From: a virus
IMG/VR virus record: IMGVR_UViG_3300045007_000250
Span: 22,921-86,920 of that record
DNA: 64,000 bases
Direction: 5' to 3' (one strand)
Each line of letters begins with the position of its first letter. Within the stretch, counting starts at the first letter, position 1. Position numbers and translations under genes: made by a program. Below the pieces are notes generated by a model. It was given only the letters and a program-made list of their open reading frames with translations. It was not told the DNA's origin and searched no databases. Of this stretch, positions 8,216 through 15,997 are shown piece by piece.

Positions 8216-8904
8216 TGGAGAGACCCGTACCGAAGCCGGATGGCTTTGTTCATCCGACATGGGCTGTTGGCCTTGACTTGAGCTTGGATTCCGCCGGTGT
8301 GGTGGTTCTTGGCGATGGGCTGGTGCAGCATCACGAAGCCTTGCAGTATGCCCCTGTGTCCGCAGAGATGACCCGCACGAAGTCCGGTAAGAGCCAGTCC
8401 CTTACGTTGCGGCAGAAGGCGGCGCGATTGGCTTTCGTCTGTGATGGGGTGTGCCGAATCATGTTGGATGCCGGTACTCCGCACGCCGTCATTGAGAACT
8501 ACGCCTTTTCACGGGGCGGGGCTTCCGCGTCCGTGACCGGGTTGGCCGAAGTGTCCGGGGCGGTGCGGGTTGCTCTTTTCAAGATGGGGGTTGTCCCCCT
8601 GGTTGTGGAAGTTTCCGTGGCGCGGGCTTTTGTCTGCGGGAAGGGGAATGCGACCAAGGAAGACACCATTGCCGTGCTTCAAGGCGCGCAGTATGGAAAG
8701 CAGCAGTTTGGAACGGAAGATGAGTACGATGCAATGGCCTTGGCGCTGATTCTCTACTATCTTCGTAATCCGGGGAAGCGCGAGGGTTTGTCCATGAAGC
8801 AGGTGTTGACTCTCTCCCGGTGGAGTGACCGGGTGGATCGGGTGACGGGGGTGGTTGTGCCGTCAAAGTTCAAAAAAGTGCAACTGCTTGCACAGAAGCC
8901 TTGA
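8215..8904 (+). CDS. RuvC-like Holliday junction resolvase
   Basis: 229 residues with an RNase H-like fold: GLDLSLDSAG (Asp21), VIENYAF (Glu near 93) and DEYDAMALAL (Asp near 171-174) provide the acidic residues of RuvC. ATG 8215 overlaps the previous TGA. The gene ends inside regulatory DNA: its last codons form the TGCAACTGCTTGCA palindrome and its TGA is part of the next TTGACA box. It would resolve recombination intermediates or trim branched DNA before packaging. Confidence 0.88.
   Translation: MERPVPKPDGFVHPTWAVGLDLSLDSAGVVVLGDGLVQHHEALQYAPVSAEMTRTKSGKSQSLTLRQKAARLAFVCDGVCRIMLDAGTPHAVIENYAFSRGGASASVTGLAEVSGAVRVALFKMGVVPLVVEVSVARAFVCGKGNATKEDTIAVLQGAQYGKQQFGTEDEYDAMALALILYYLRNPGKREGLSMKQVLTLSRWSDRVDRVTGVVVPSKFKKVQLLAQKP
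8879..8892 (+). promoter_or_regulatory. TGCAA-N4-TTGCA palindrome 8 bp upstream of -35
   Basis: TGCAACTGCTTGCA ends exactly 8 bp before TTGACA at 8901, the same geometry as at 6674/6696 and on the minus strand at 18968/18959. The arms are kept although the centre differs. Confidence 0.65.
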
Positions 8905-8929
8905 CATTCCAAAAGCGGCGTGTTAGATT
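8901..8929 (+). promoter_or_regulatory. Phage-type promoter: TTGACA / 17 bp / TAGATT
   Basis: Spacer TTCCAAAAGCGGCGTGT, with the conserved GGCGTGT abutting the -10. The upstream stop codon lies in the -35 box. It drives the genes from 8972. Confidence 0.87.
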
Positions 8930-8971
8930 TTTCTATAGGGCTTAGTACCAGTTTGAGAAGGGGAAACGACA

Positions 8972-9193
8972 ATGGCTTTGACGATTCGAGTAGTCAGGGA
9001 AATGGACCCGTGGGACGCTTTCTTGGAAGAGTCGGGGTTTCTGATGGATGATCCTACCGTTCGCGTTCGCGGCAAGGGTGACGTTTTGGACATGCTCAAA
9101 CAATACACTGACTTCTTGGAGAAGAAGCGCACGGAAGCCGGGGCGTGTCCGGTGTGTGGGTGGCGCTTCCGCAAGAAGGAGGAGGGTGACTGA
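8972..9193 (+). CDS. Small hypothetical protein with CPVCGW knuckle
   Basis: 73 residues, ATG after GAAGGGG. It ends with a single zinc-knuckle-like CPVCGW in a basic tail; a lone CxxC may bind Zn as a dimer. It is first in the transcript from 8901, and its TGA overlaps the next ATG. Family unknown. Confidence 0.75.
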   Translation: MALTIRVVREMDPWDAFLEESGFLMDDPTVRVRGKGDVLDMLKQYTDFLEKKRTEAGACPVCGWRFRKKEEGD

Positions 9194-9939
9194 TGGGACG
9201 CAAGCCTTTCATGGAAGGGAGCAACGCGGAGATCACTTTGGCTCCCGAAGCCGTAGCATCTCTCCGCACGGAAGCGGCTCGCCTGGCGTGTGTGGTGGAA
9301 GAGACCTACTTTGACCTTGGACACGTCCTCTTGGACATCGCCCGGTCCACCTGCTACAAGGCGTGGGGCTTCAAGGACTTCGACACCTACGTTGAGAAGG
9401 AGTTGTCTTTTCAGCGTCGGAAGGCGTACTACCTCATACTCATTTATGACCAAGCGACGGAGCTTGGCTTGACGATGGAAGACCTTGCCGGGATCGGGTG
9501 GAGCAAGGCCAAGGAAATTCTCGCCTACGTTCATACGCGGGCTGACTTTGACGTGTGGGCGGCGAGGGCCAGAAAGATGAGCCTGCGGGAACTGATTGAC
9601 GCCATCCGAATCGCCCGCGGGGTCGGTCCGAAGCCGGAGCACCCCATTTCGGAGCATCCCGTCACCGGTGAAACTCTGCACACCATGACGTTCGCCCTCA
9701 CCGATGGGCAGTACGCCAACGTGATGCTGGCGATGGAGACGGCAAAGCGAATCGGCAAGACGGACAAGGATTCGCACGCCTTCGACCTGATTTGCCTTGA
9801 CTTCGCCTCTCACAATGCGGCAACCTCTGACTTGGCGGTGAAGCTGGCTCAGTGGTTCGTGACCACGCCGGACTTGGGGGATCGGATTGCGGCGGCGGTG
9901 AACGCTGGCGTGCTTGAGGAAGTGCCGCCGGGGAGCTAG
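9193..9939 (+). CDS. Hypothetical helical protein, possible DNA-binding regulator
   Basis: 248 residues, ATG overlapping the previous TGA. The centre (WGFKDFDTYVEKELSFQRRK and the following AYYLI, then WSKAKEILAYV) resembles a helix-rich element seen in many phage and plasmid proteins that combine a wGYxSFeeYvexeLg motif with HTH-like helices. This suggests nucleic-acid binding but not a precise role. The remainder (residues 150-248) is helical and has no recognised motif. Confidence 0.7.
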   Translation: MGRKPFMEGSNAEITLAPEAVASLRTEAARLACVVEETYFDLGHVLLDIARSTCYKAWGFKDFDTYVEKELSFQRRKAYYLILIYDQATELGLTMEDLAGIGWSKAKEILAYVHTRADFDVWAARARKMSLRELIDAIRIARGVGPKPEHPISEHPVTGETLHTMTFALTDGQYANVMLAMETAKRIGKTDKDSHAFDLICLDFASHNAATSDLAVKLAQWFVTTPDLGDRIAAAVNAGVLEEVPPGS

Positions 9940-9955
9940 ACCGAGGGGGTGACGA

Positions 9956-10180
9956 ATGCCCTTGAGCGGACAAGTGTTGGGTCAGGCGATCATTGCGGCG
10001 GTGCAGGCTCCGCCGGACGCTCAACCGAAAATCTTGGCGATGGCGGAAGCCATCGTGCAGCACTTCATAACGAATGCGGTGGTGACGGTCCCTATCACGG
10101 GGACCGTCATTGCCACGGGAGCGATGGCCGGTGGTCCGGGTGTTCCTTGTGCGGGGACTGCCACTGGCACCGTTGGCTGA
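9956..10180 (+). CDS. Small hypothetical protein, Ala/Gly/Val-rich
   Basis: 74 residues from ATG 9956, after GAGGGGG. It begins MPLSGQVLGQAI and has a helical first half, then a Gly/Thr/Val-rich tail (VPITGTVIATGAMAGG). Such small proteins are frequent in myovirus genomes and often virion-associated, but no function can be assigned. Confidence 0.65.
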   Translation: MPLSGQVLGQAIIAAVQAPPDAQPKILAMAEAIVQHFITNAVVTVPITGTVIATGAMAGGPGVPCAGTATGTVG

Positions 10181-10186
10181 AATCTC

Positions 10187-10215
10187 TTGCGGGCGTGGTT
10201 GTTTTGCTTTAGCAT
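10187..10215 (+). promoter_or_regulatory. Possible promoter: TTGCGG / 17 bp / TAGCAT
   Basis: Correct spacing but weaker boxes, and no conserved spacer ends. It is the only candidate in the 70-bp gap before 10251. A TTGACA at 10216 has no -10 partner. Confidence 0.45.
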
Positions 10216-10250
10216 GTTGACAGAACATTCTTGTCCGCGGGGGTGTGTGA

Positions 10251-11324
10251 ATGGCCGGAAAAGGACGTGCAAGCGGAGCAGCGGGTGGTGGCGGTGGTCC
10301 GACCCGCGAGCAGATTGAAGAAAAAGAGCGGGCGGCAGCGCAGATCGCCGAAGAGCAGCGTGCTCGTGAAGAGTTGATGCGTCGGCAAGAGGCCGAAGCC
10401 AGAGCGCGGGCGCAGGCTGCGGCGCAAGCGGCGCAAGCGGATCGGGCTTTCCAGCAAGCCTACACTCGTTTCGTTTCGCATGAAACCATTACGGGCGCGG
10501 CGCGTGATCGTGGTGTACCCCCCGAATTGCGAAAACAGTTCGTGGGGAACGTCCGTGGGATGCGCGATCAGGTGATGAAGGAAAAACCCGCGAGCATCAT
10601 TGCAAAATTCCGGGCCGATGGGCATACGGTGGACGCTCATGGTGTGTCGGATCGGCGGTTGCGGCAGGCGCTAACCGAAGGCGGGATCAAGCCCATTCGT
10701 GGTGTCACCGCTGCGGAACAGTTGGCGGCTATCTCCGGTATTGCGGGGGTTGGTTTGCGTGGGTGGAATTTTACCATTTCGGGAGCGGGGGACTCTCTTC
10801 TTGTGAGCGGCAAGGGTCCGAGTGGCGGGAGCGTGAGCTATGCCATCTCGAAGGTGTGGAACGCGGAGGCGGGACGTGCCACTCCCATGCTCGGTTATGG
10901 CGGCTTTTTTCCCGGACAGCAGCGCGGCGCGGGTGTGAGTTATTCCGCTATGCCGCGTATGTTTATCATGGCGCGGGCTTCTGGCATTCACGGGTTGGGC
11001 TTTCTCGCTGGTACTGGTGGTAACATGACCGGGGCGGTTGCTTGGCCTTTGATGGGCGCTCGCTTTTTGAATCCTACAGAGGCGCGTGGCGCAATGGAAT
11101 ACATGGCGCGGGCCACGGGGAATCGCCAGTGGTTGCGGTTGCGCGATCCGCGTGACATGATTGGAAAGGATCGGCTGGTGCGTGAGTGGAAACAGCACGC
11201 TCGCAATCTTCCGTCAATGCCGGAGATGGGGCTGAGTTTGCTTGGTCCGCAAGCGCGTGTGGACGGGAAGTATTTGAACAAGTCAACTCTCGAATCGGCG
11301 TATCGCATGATTCGTAGGATGTAG
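10251..11324 (+). CDS. Hypothetical protein with N-terminal coiled coil
   Basis: 357 residues. After a Gly-rich start, residues about 20-70 are a charged, Ala/Glu/Arg-rich coiled coil. The remainder has Gly-rich stretches (SGAGDSLLVSGKGPSGG; GGFFPGQQRGAG) and a basic C-terminus. No signal peptide or family was recognised. It could be a virion-associated or internal protein; that is a guess from composition. Confidence 0.7.
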   Translation: MAGKGRASGAAGGGGGPTREQIEEKERAAAQIAEEQRAREELMRRQEAEARARAQAAAQAAQADRAFQQAYTRFVSHETITGAARDRGVPPELRKQFVGNVRGMRDQVMKEKPASIIAKFRADGHTVDAHGVSDRRLRQALTEGGIKPIRGVTAAEQLAAISGIAGVGLRGWNFTISGAGDSLLVSGKGPSGGSVSYAISKVWNAEAGRATPMLGYGGFFPGQQRGAGVSYSAMPRMFIMARASGIHGLGFLAGTGGNMTGAVAWPLMGARFLNPTEARGAMEYMARATGNRQWLRLRDPRDMIGKDRLVREWKQHARNLPSMPEMGLSLLGPQARVDGKYLNKSTLESAYRMIRRM

Positions 11325-11334
11325 GGGAGAAAAG

Positions 11335-11541
11335 ATGGCTCCGAAAAATGGCGAAGTGATGCCGTGGAATCTTTCCGGGTTGAAACGGGGAAAGCCGGAA
11401 AAACCGCGTGGTATTTCTCCCGATGCCGCGGACACACTCATTCAGAATCCGCGGGATTTGCTGAATGACTCGAATCCGGGGATCAGGAAGGCCGCACAGC
11501 GGGCCGTGGAGCTTGCGGATCGGGTCAAGAAGGGGAAATAG
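11335..11541 (+). CDS. Small basic hypothetical protein
   Basis: 68 residues, ATG 5 bp after GGGGAGA. Rich in Lys/Arg, with helical ADTLIQNPRDLLNDSNPG and a basic tail (RVKKGK). No family recognised. Confidence 0.65.
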   Translation: MAPKNGEVMPWNLSGLKRGKPEKPRGISPDAADTLIQNPRDLLNDSNPGIRKAAQRAVELADRVKKGK

Positions 11542-11544
11542 TGT

Positions 11545-12750
11545 GTGGGTTTCGACATAAACCAAAAACGTGATGCTGAGTATCGTCACACCTTTGCAGC
11601 CCGCGACTACGACTATTTACGAAATTGTAAAACCTGCCCGTTGAAAGAGCTTTGCGGTGGGTGGAGTGTCTGGAATGATGCTCGGTGGTGTGTTGGACCC
11701 GGAGAAGTGTGCGTTGGCGGGGAGTCCGGTAAGTGGGTGCATGGTTGCCGGGCTATCTGTTCCCGTTCCCCGGAGAAGGTGAGTTACCTGGCTACTCTCT
11801 TGGGTCAGGATCATTGCTTTCTCAATCCAGAATACAACCCTGAAAGCCCGGATGTGTGGAAGCGCGTGCAGTACCTTCCGCGGCTCTCCATCGTTGGGGA
11901 GCATCCGTGGGTGTCTTGGGAGTACGATTGGCCGGACGTTGGGTTTCAGGTGAACGCCCATGTAGAAGGGATTTACCAAGACCTCTACACCATTTCTTTG
12001 AAACATCTCTATTACCCGGATCGGGATTCGTGGTCCCCTCAGAAGGATGTACGGAAGCGTTTTCAGATACCCAAAGATTCAGCAGTGGCGATCACCACCA
12101 CGACCCACGATTTTCATTTGGATCGTCTCTGTGAGGACTTGGATTTGTGGGCGGATGAGATGGTGGAGTTTGAGGGGGTGGACTTCATCATTGCTCCGAA
12201 TCTTTCCGTGTACGACAACTACCCGCGTCTGGACAACCTTTTTCAGATCAAGCGCAAGTGGATCATGCTGGAAAAGCTGCAACGCCGCGGGGCGCTGGTG
12301 CTTCCCGACGTTTGCTTTGTAACTTCTGGCGATTTCAAGAATCAGGTGGCGTGGATGCGGGACAATCACTGTACCTGCATGATGATGAATTTTCAGGTGC
12401 AGGCGGTGACGACTACGACCCCGCAATGGCGTGCTCAGTTGAAGAACGCTCTCATGGTCCGCGACTTCTTGGGGTGGCCGGTGCAAATGCTTGCATACGG
12501 AGCCACGGGTGGGGACCGTATGGTGGAGATTGCCAAGCACTATCCCACCACGACGTTCCTTGACGCCAAGAGCTTCCGGCTGGCGGAGTTCCACCACGAT
12601 CTGTTCGGGGGGACGGACAAGACGAAGCTGGTGAAGGTGCAGTTTCGTGAGAACTGTGCCGCGATGATTGAGCGCGTGCGGAAGGCGAAGAAAGGATTTG
12701 CGCTCGGCGACGACCTGTGCGATAATGCGACAAACGGTGAGGATGAGTGA
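11545..12750 (+). CDS. DUF4417-like Cys-rich protein
   Basis: 401 residues, GTG start after AAGGGGAAA. The N-terminus has many cysteines (NCKTCPLKELC, CVGPGEVC, CRAIC), suggesting a metal or Fe-S site. The C-terminal two-thirds (FEGVDFIIAPNLSVYDNYP, then LQRRGALVLPDV, later ATGGDRMVEIAKHYP) resembles the DUF4417 family, whose members have a TIM-barrel-like order and no proven activity. The assignment is by pattern recall and is tentative. The gene overlaps the next by TGATG. Confidence 0.6.
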   Translation: MGFDINQKRDAEYRHTFAARDYDYLRNCKTCPLKELCGGWSVWNDARWCVGPGEVCVGGESGKWVHGCRAICSRSPEKVSYLATLLGQDHCFLNPEYNPESPDVWKRVQYLPRLSIVGEHPWVSWEYDWPDVGFQVNAHVEGIYQDLYTISLKHLYYPDRDSWSPQKDVRKRFQIPKDSAVAITTTTHDFHLDRLCEDLDLWADEMVEFEGVDFIIAPNLSVYDNYPRLDNLFQIKRKWIMLEKLQRRGALVLPDVCFVTSGDFKNQVAWMRDNHCTCMMMNFQVQAVTTTTPQWRAQLKNALMVRDFLGWPVQMLAYGATGGDRMVEIAKHYPTTTFLDAKSFRLAEFHHDLFGGTDKTKLVKVQFRENCAAMIERVRKAKKGFALGDDLCDNATNGEDE

Positions 12751-14168
12751 TGCCCGCTATTCTGGACCGCTGTGTAGCACACCTTCAAGCCCGCGGGGTA
12801 AGCACGTCTTCGTCCTACGCCATTTGCACGTCTTCTCTGCAACGCGCTGGCAAACTTCCCCGCGGAAAGTCCAAGAAAGAGCTTGAGGTTGAGTTCGGCG
12901 AGTGGTCCAAACGGGTACTGTTGCCTTCCGATTTTACTCTTTCCATGCAGATGATTTGGGAGCATTTTGCTCCCGGTGACGTGAATCTCTTGAAGGCTCT
13001 TCGCAAGGTATCGGTTCTGGATGAGGATTACTCCGATCAGACCGATCCCGTGAAGCGCAAGAGGGAGTTGGCTCGGAGGAAGCGCATTCTTGGCGAGGCG
13101 CGGTTGCACTCCAAGAACATCTCCATGAATCCGAAGGCGCTGGTGCGTATCGGGGATCATCCGGTGTGGTATGGTACGGTGGCGATCCATGAGGCGCAAC
13201 ATGCGGTGTACGGTTTTGGGGAGCACGAAGCAACCCGCGGGGAACAGCGGTGGCTTGGGAAGCTCTTTGCGGAGTATTCCTTGGATTTCGACAAACCGGC
13301 CATGATGCTCACGATGAGGGCCGCGGCAGTGGCTCAGGCGCAGAGGGAGAAGGACGTGCATCATGCGCACCGGGCCAAGGACTTTCACTTCTTGAACTCG
13401 GTGGGCTTCACTGCCCGTGCTGCTCGCAGGATTCTTGCCATTGGCCGGGCGATGGAGAAGTACCGGAAGTGGCATGTTCAACAGGAAGATGATGCTGCGA
13501 AGGATTATTACGACTTCATGGAAGGCGATCTTACGTGGATCGAAAGGACCGTGGACGCCGATCTTGAGGAAGCCTTCGGCGATTTGATTGAAAAGACCTT
13601 TTTTCCCGTTGTGCATGGGGTGGAGAGGTTGCTTGGCTCCGGTGCGGGCGGGTACGCGGACGCGGTGGACTCCAAGGGGGCGCGTGGCGGGCGGAATCCT
13701 TACATGGGAAGCCCGGCGGAGCGGCGTATTTCCACTGGTGGCGATGTGCCCGTGTCATCTGGTGTGTCGTCTCCAAGCCCTCCCTCCACTGTGCGGAATC
13801 CGTATGACGACCGGTACGATTACATGGTGACGGCGGACACGCCTACACCGTGGACTACGGTTGCGGGCATGATGGAGCGATACATCAATCGGTCCATCAC
13901 TCGGCGTGTGGGAAAGGAACTTCGTGGGCCTTTGGGCGTGGTTCCTGCCTTGCGTCGTGCCGGATGGGATGCCAAGAATCTTCCTGCTGAATGGAAGGAG
14001 AAACGCCTTGCTTCTCTGCGCGAATGCTTGCCTTCGTTGAAAACACAGGGGCTTTTTGATGAGGACGGGGAAGTGACGGACGCCCATCTTCTTTGCCTGC
14101 TCCATGCGTGGACCCCGGTGCCCCACTTGATCTTTGACGACGAAGCCCTAGACGTGGTTCTCGTCTGA
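12750..14168 (+). CDS. Putative zincin-type metallopeptidase with HEAQH motif
   Basis: 472 residues. Near residue 145 it has AIHEAQHAVYGFGEHEA: HExxH with a following Gly and His/Glu ligand candidates, the signature of zincin peptidases. The N-terminal SYAICTSSLQRAGKL element is common in phage and mobile-element proteins. A Ser/Pro/Gly-rich linker (residues 295-350) separates a C-terminal helical domain. It lies just before the packaging genes, so it could be a virion or maturation peptidase; that role is inferred. ATG 12750 overlaps the previous stop. Confidence 0.55.
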   Translation: MPAILDRCVAHLQARGVSTSSSYAICTSSLQRAGKLPRGKSKKELEVEFGEWSKRVLLPSDFTLSMQMIWEHFAPGDVNLLKALRKVSVLDEDYSDQTDPVKRKRELARRKRILGEARLHSKNISMNPKALVRIGDHPVWYGTVAIHEAQHAVYGFGEHEATRGEQRWLGKLFAEYSLDFDKPAMMLTMRAAAVAQAQREKDVHHAHRAKDFHFLNSVGFTARAARRILAIGRAMEKYRKWHVQQEDDAAKDYYDFMEGDLTWIERTVDADLEEAFGDLIEKTFFPVVHGVERLLGSGAGGYADAVDSKGARGGRNPYMGSPAERRISTGGDVPVSSGVSSPSPPSTVRNPYDDRYDYMVTADTPTPWTTVAGMMERYINRSITRRVGKELRGPLGVVPALRRAGWDAKNLPAEWKEKRLASLRECLPSLKTQGLFDEDGEVTDAHLLCLLHAWTPVPHLIFDDEALDVVLV

Positions 14169-14183
14169 TCCCACAATTAGTAG

Positions 14184-14213
14184 TTGCATATTCCTCTTTT
14201 GGCGTGTTATGAT
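14184..14213 (+). promoter_or_regulatory. Phage-type promoter: TTGCAT / 18 bp / TATGAT
   Basis: The -35 is weaker than in the other members, but the spacer ends CTTTTGGCGTGT and the -10 is TATGAT, so it belongs to the same family. It drives the packaging genes. Confidence 0.7.
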
Positions 14214-14240
14214 TTCGGCGGATGTTTTTGAGGATGCATC

Positions 14241-15221
14241 ATGCCGAAGAAAAAGGTTGTCAATGTTTCTGAGCCAAGGACGGAAGCCCCGGCTGTTCCG
14301 GTCGAAAAGAAGAGTCGCTTGTCTCGCCTTCCATTTCGGGGACGCATCGCCGCCCGTCCTGTTCCCGAAGAGCTTGGCGAACCTGGGACAGCGCATAAGG
14401 ATACTGCGTGGCTTGACGAGGGTTTCCTTCCCCCCGATTCTCTGGCGAGTACGCCGGAATCCATGAAGCTGCCCGGCACCTTGGCCGACATTTCCTTGGT
14501 GAAGCTCAGGCCGAACACATGGAATCCGAACAGGATGACCAACAAGACGTTTGATTTGTTGGTGCGCCGGATGCGTGAGGCGGGGTGCTTGCAGCCGATT
14601 CGTGTGTGGCTTGACCCCGCGGATGGCATGTACGAGATTGTGGACGGGTTTCACCGATTCAAAGCCGCTGGCATCTTGGGGTGGGAGACCATTCCCGCGC
14701 TGGTGTTTCCTGAAAAGTGGGACGATCCCGATTTGCGGGTGTTCACCGGCATGACGCTCAATAACGTCCACGGACAGAACGATCCTGTGGAGTTTTTGAA
14801 GCTCTACAACCAGTTGCTTCCGAAGTACCCGGACAAAGAGTTGCAAGACCTCATGGGCTTTGCGGAGCGAACCAAGTGGAAGATTCTTACCAAGGGCATC
14901 ATGGAGGGACTGCCAAAGGGGATGAGGAAGGCGTTTGGTGAGCGGGTGAAGGACGCCACTGCGGATGAGTTGGGCGGCATCCTGCAAGAGTTGATGGCGC
15001 ACTACGGCAATGATCTGCGTTTCAATTTCATGGTCTTCACGCTGGACGGCGTGGAGAATGTGTGGATTCGGTGTCTTCCCGAAACAATGCAAGGGATTGC
15101 ACAACTCGCGGAGAAATGCCGGGAGAGCGGTGTGGACATAAACTATCCTCTCATGGATGGACTCACTCATGCGCTCAACAGCTTTACCGCGGAGCCGGAT
15201 AAGGAAACTGCCAGAGCATGA
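14241..15221 (+). CDS. ParB-like domain protein of the packaging module
   Basis: 326 residues. Residues about 85-160 form a ParB/sulfiredoxin-type domain: LVKLRPNTWNPNRM, then GCLQPIRVW, then YEIVDGFHRFKAAG. Many phages carry such a gene next to the terminase, where it may regulate or assist packaging by binding or nicking DNA. The C-terminal half is helical and unassigned. It overlaps the next gene by ATGA and is transcribed with the terminase genes. Confidence 0.85.
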   Translation: MPKKKVVNVSEPRTEAPAVPVEKKSRLSRLPFRGRIAARPVPEELGEPGTAHKDTAWLDEGFLPPDSLASTPESMKLPGTLADISLVKLRPNTWNPNRMTNKTFDLLVRRMREAGCLQPIRVWLDPADGMYEIVDGFHRFKAAGILGWETIPALVFPEKWDDPDLRVFTGMTLNNVHGQNDPVEFLKLYNQLLPKYPDKELQDLMGFAERTKWKILTKGIMEGLPKGMRKAFGERVKDATADELGGILQELMAHYGNDLRFNFMVFTLDGVENVWIRCLPETMQGIAQLAEKCRESGVDINYPLMDGLTHALNSFTAEPDKETARA

Positions 15222-15997
15222 GTACGCGACCGCAAGTGCGAAGATCGAAGCAGTCAAAAAAGCCGGTGCCGAAGCAGGCGGTGACGCGGCTTCAAGACCT
15301 GCCCATTTACAATGTGCTCCTTGAAAAATTGCTCTCCGGTGTTTCTTGCAATCAGTTGGCGGGGTGGATCAAGGGGCAGGGGTTTTTTCCCGACGTGAAT
15401 ACCGAAGCTCTGCGAAAGGCGCTTGACCGTCTTCGTCGTGCCGAGCAGAGGGCGCATCCCCCGTTGGCTCCGACGTTGAGTAATCCCGTTCCGCAGCCTG
15501 TCACCGATGACGGAGCCGTGGAGATCAAGGAGACCAAACTTCTTCCACCGGAGATTGCGGCTTTGGAAGAGTTGGCGATGTTGCAACAGGACCGTATCAA
15601 CCTGCTCCACGATAATGAAAGGAAGATCAAACACCTTTTCCCGCAAGGAAGGGGGGAAGTTGCTGAACTGCGTGCGATACTACACACCCTTCTGGACAAG
15701 AAGCGAGAGCTTGGCACGCCGGGGTACGGTGGTCCGCAGCAACCCGCGCCGGAGCGTGGTGGTGATGTGAACCTGACCCTCCATGTTGGGCAACTCACCC
15801 AACAGACCATGACTGTGTTGGGAGACCCCGGATCGCGGCGGCGGGTGCTGGATGCGTTGCGGGCGTTGGGCACTAAGGGGGACTTGGACAGGCTGCTTTT
15901 GAAGAAGCGTCTTGGAGACAATGTTTTGTCCGAAGCCGGGCTGCTTGAGGACGGCGAAAAGAAAGAACCTGTAACGGTAGTGGTGGCTGGTCCATGA
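15218..15997 (+). CDS. Probable terminase small subunit
   Basis: 259 residues placed directly before TerL with a 4-bp overlap. The basic N-terminus (RRSKQSKKPVPKQ) is followed by an HTH-like stretch (LLSGVSCNQLAGWIKGQG), a helical central region likely to oligomerise, and a flexible C-terminus. The order ParB-like, TerS, TerL and the HTH support DNA recognition during packaging. The sequence itself is too divergent for a family call. Confidence 0.6.
   Translation: MSTRPQVRRSKQSKKPVPKQAVTRLQDLPIYNVLLEKLLSGVSCNQLAGWIKGQGFFPDVNTEALRKALDRLRRAEQRAHPPLAPTLSNPVPQPVTDDGAVEIKETKLLPPEIAALEELAMLQQDRINLLHDNERKIKHLFPQGRGEVAELRAILHTLLDKKRELGTPGYGGPQQPAPERGGDVNLTLHVGQLTQQTMTVLGDPGSRRRVLDALRALGTKGDLDRLLLKKRLGDNVLSEAGLLEDGEKKEPVTVVVAGP

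Noticed and set aside
10216-10244. TTGACA at 10216 as a family promoter
   Set aside because: No -10 hexamer at 16-18 bp and no GGCGTGT; TTGCGG/TAGCAT just upstream fits better.
14241-15221. ParB-like gene as evidence for plasmid-like partitioning
   Set aside because: No ParA or parS-like cluster is nearby, and the gene lies in the packaging operon as in many lytic phages.
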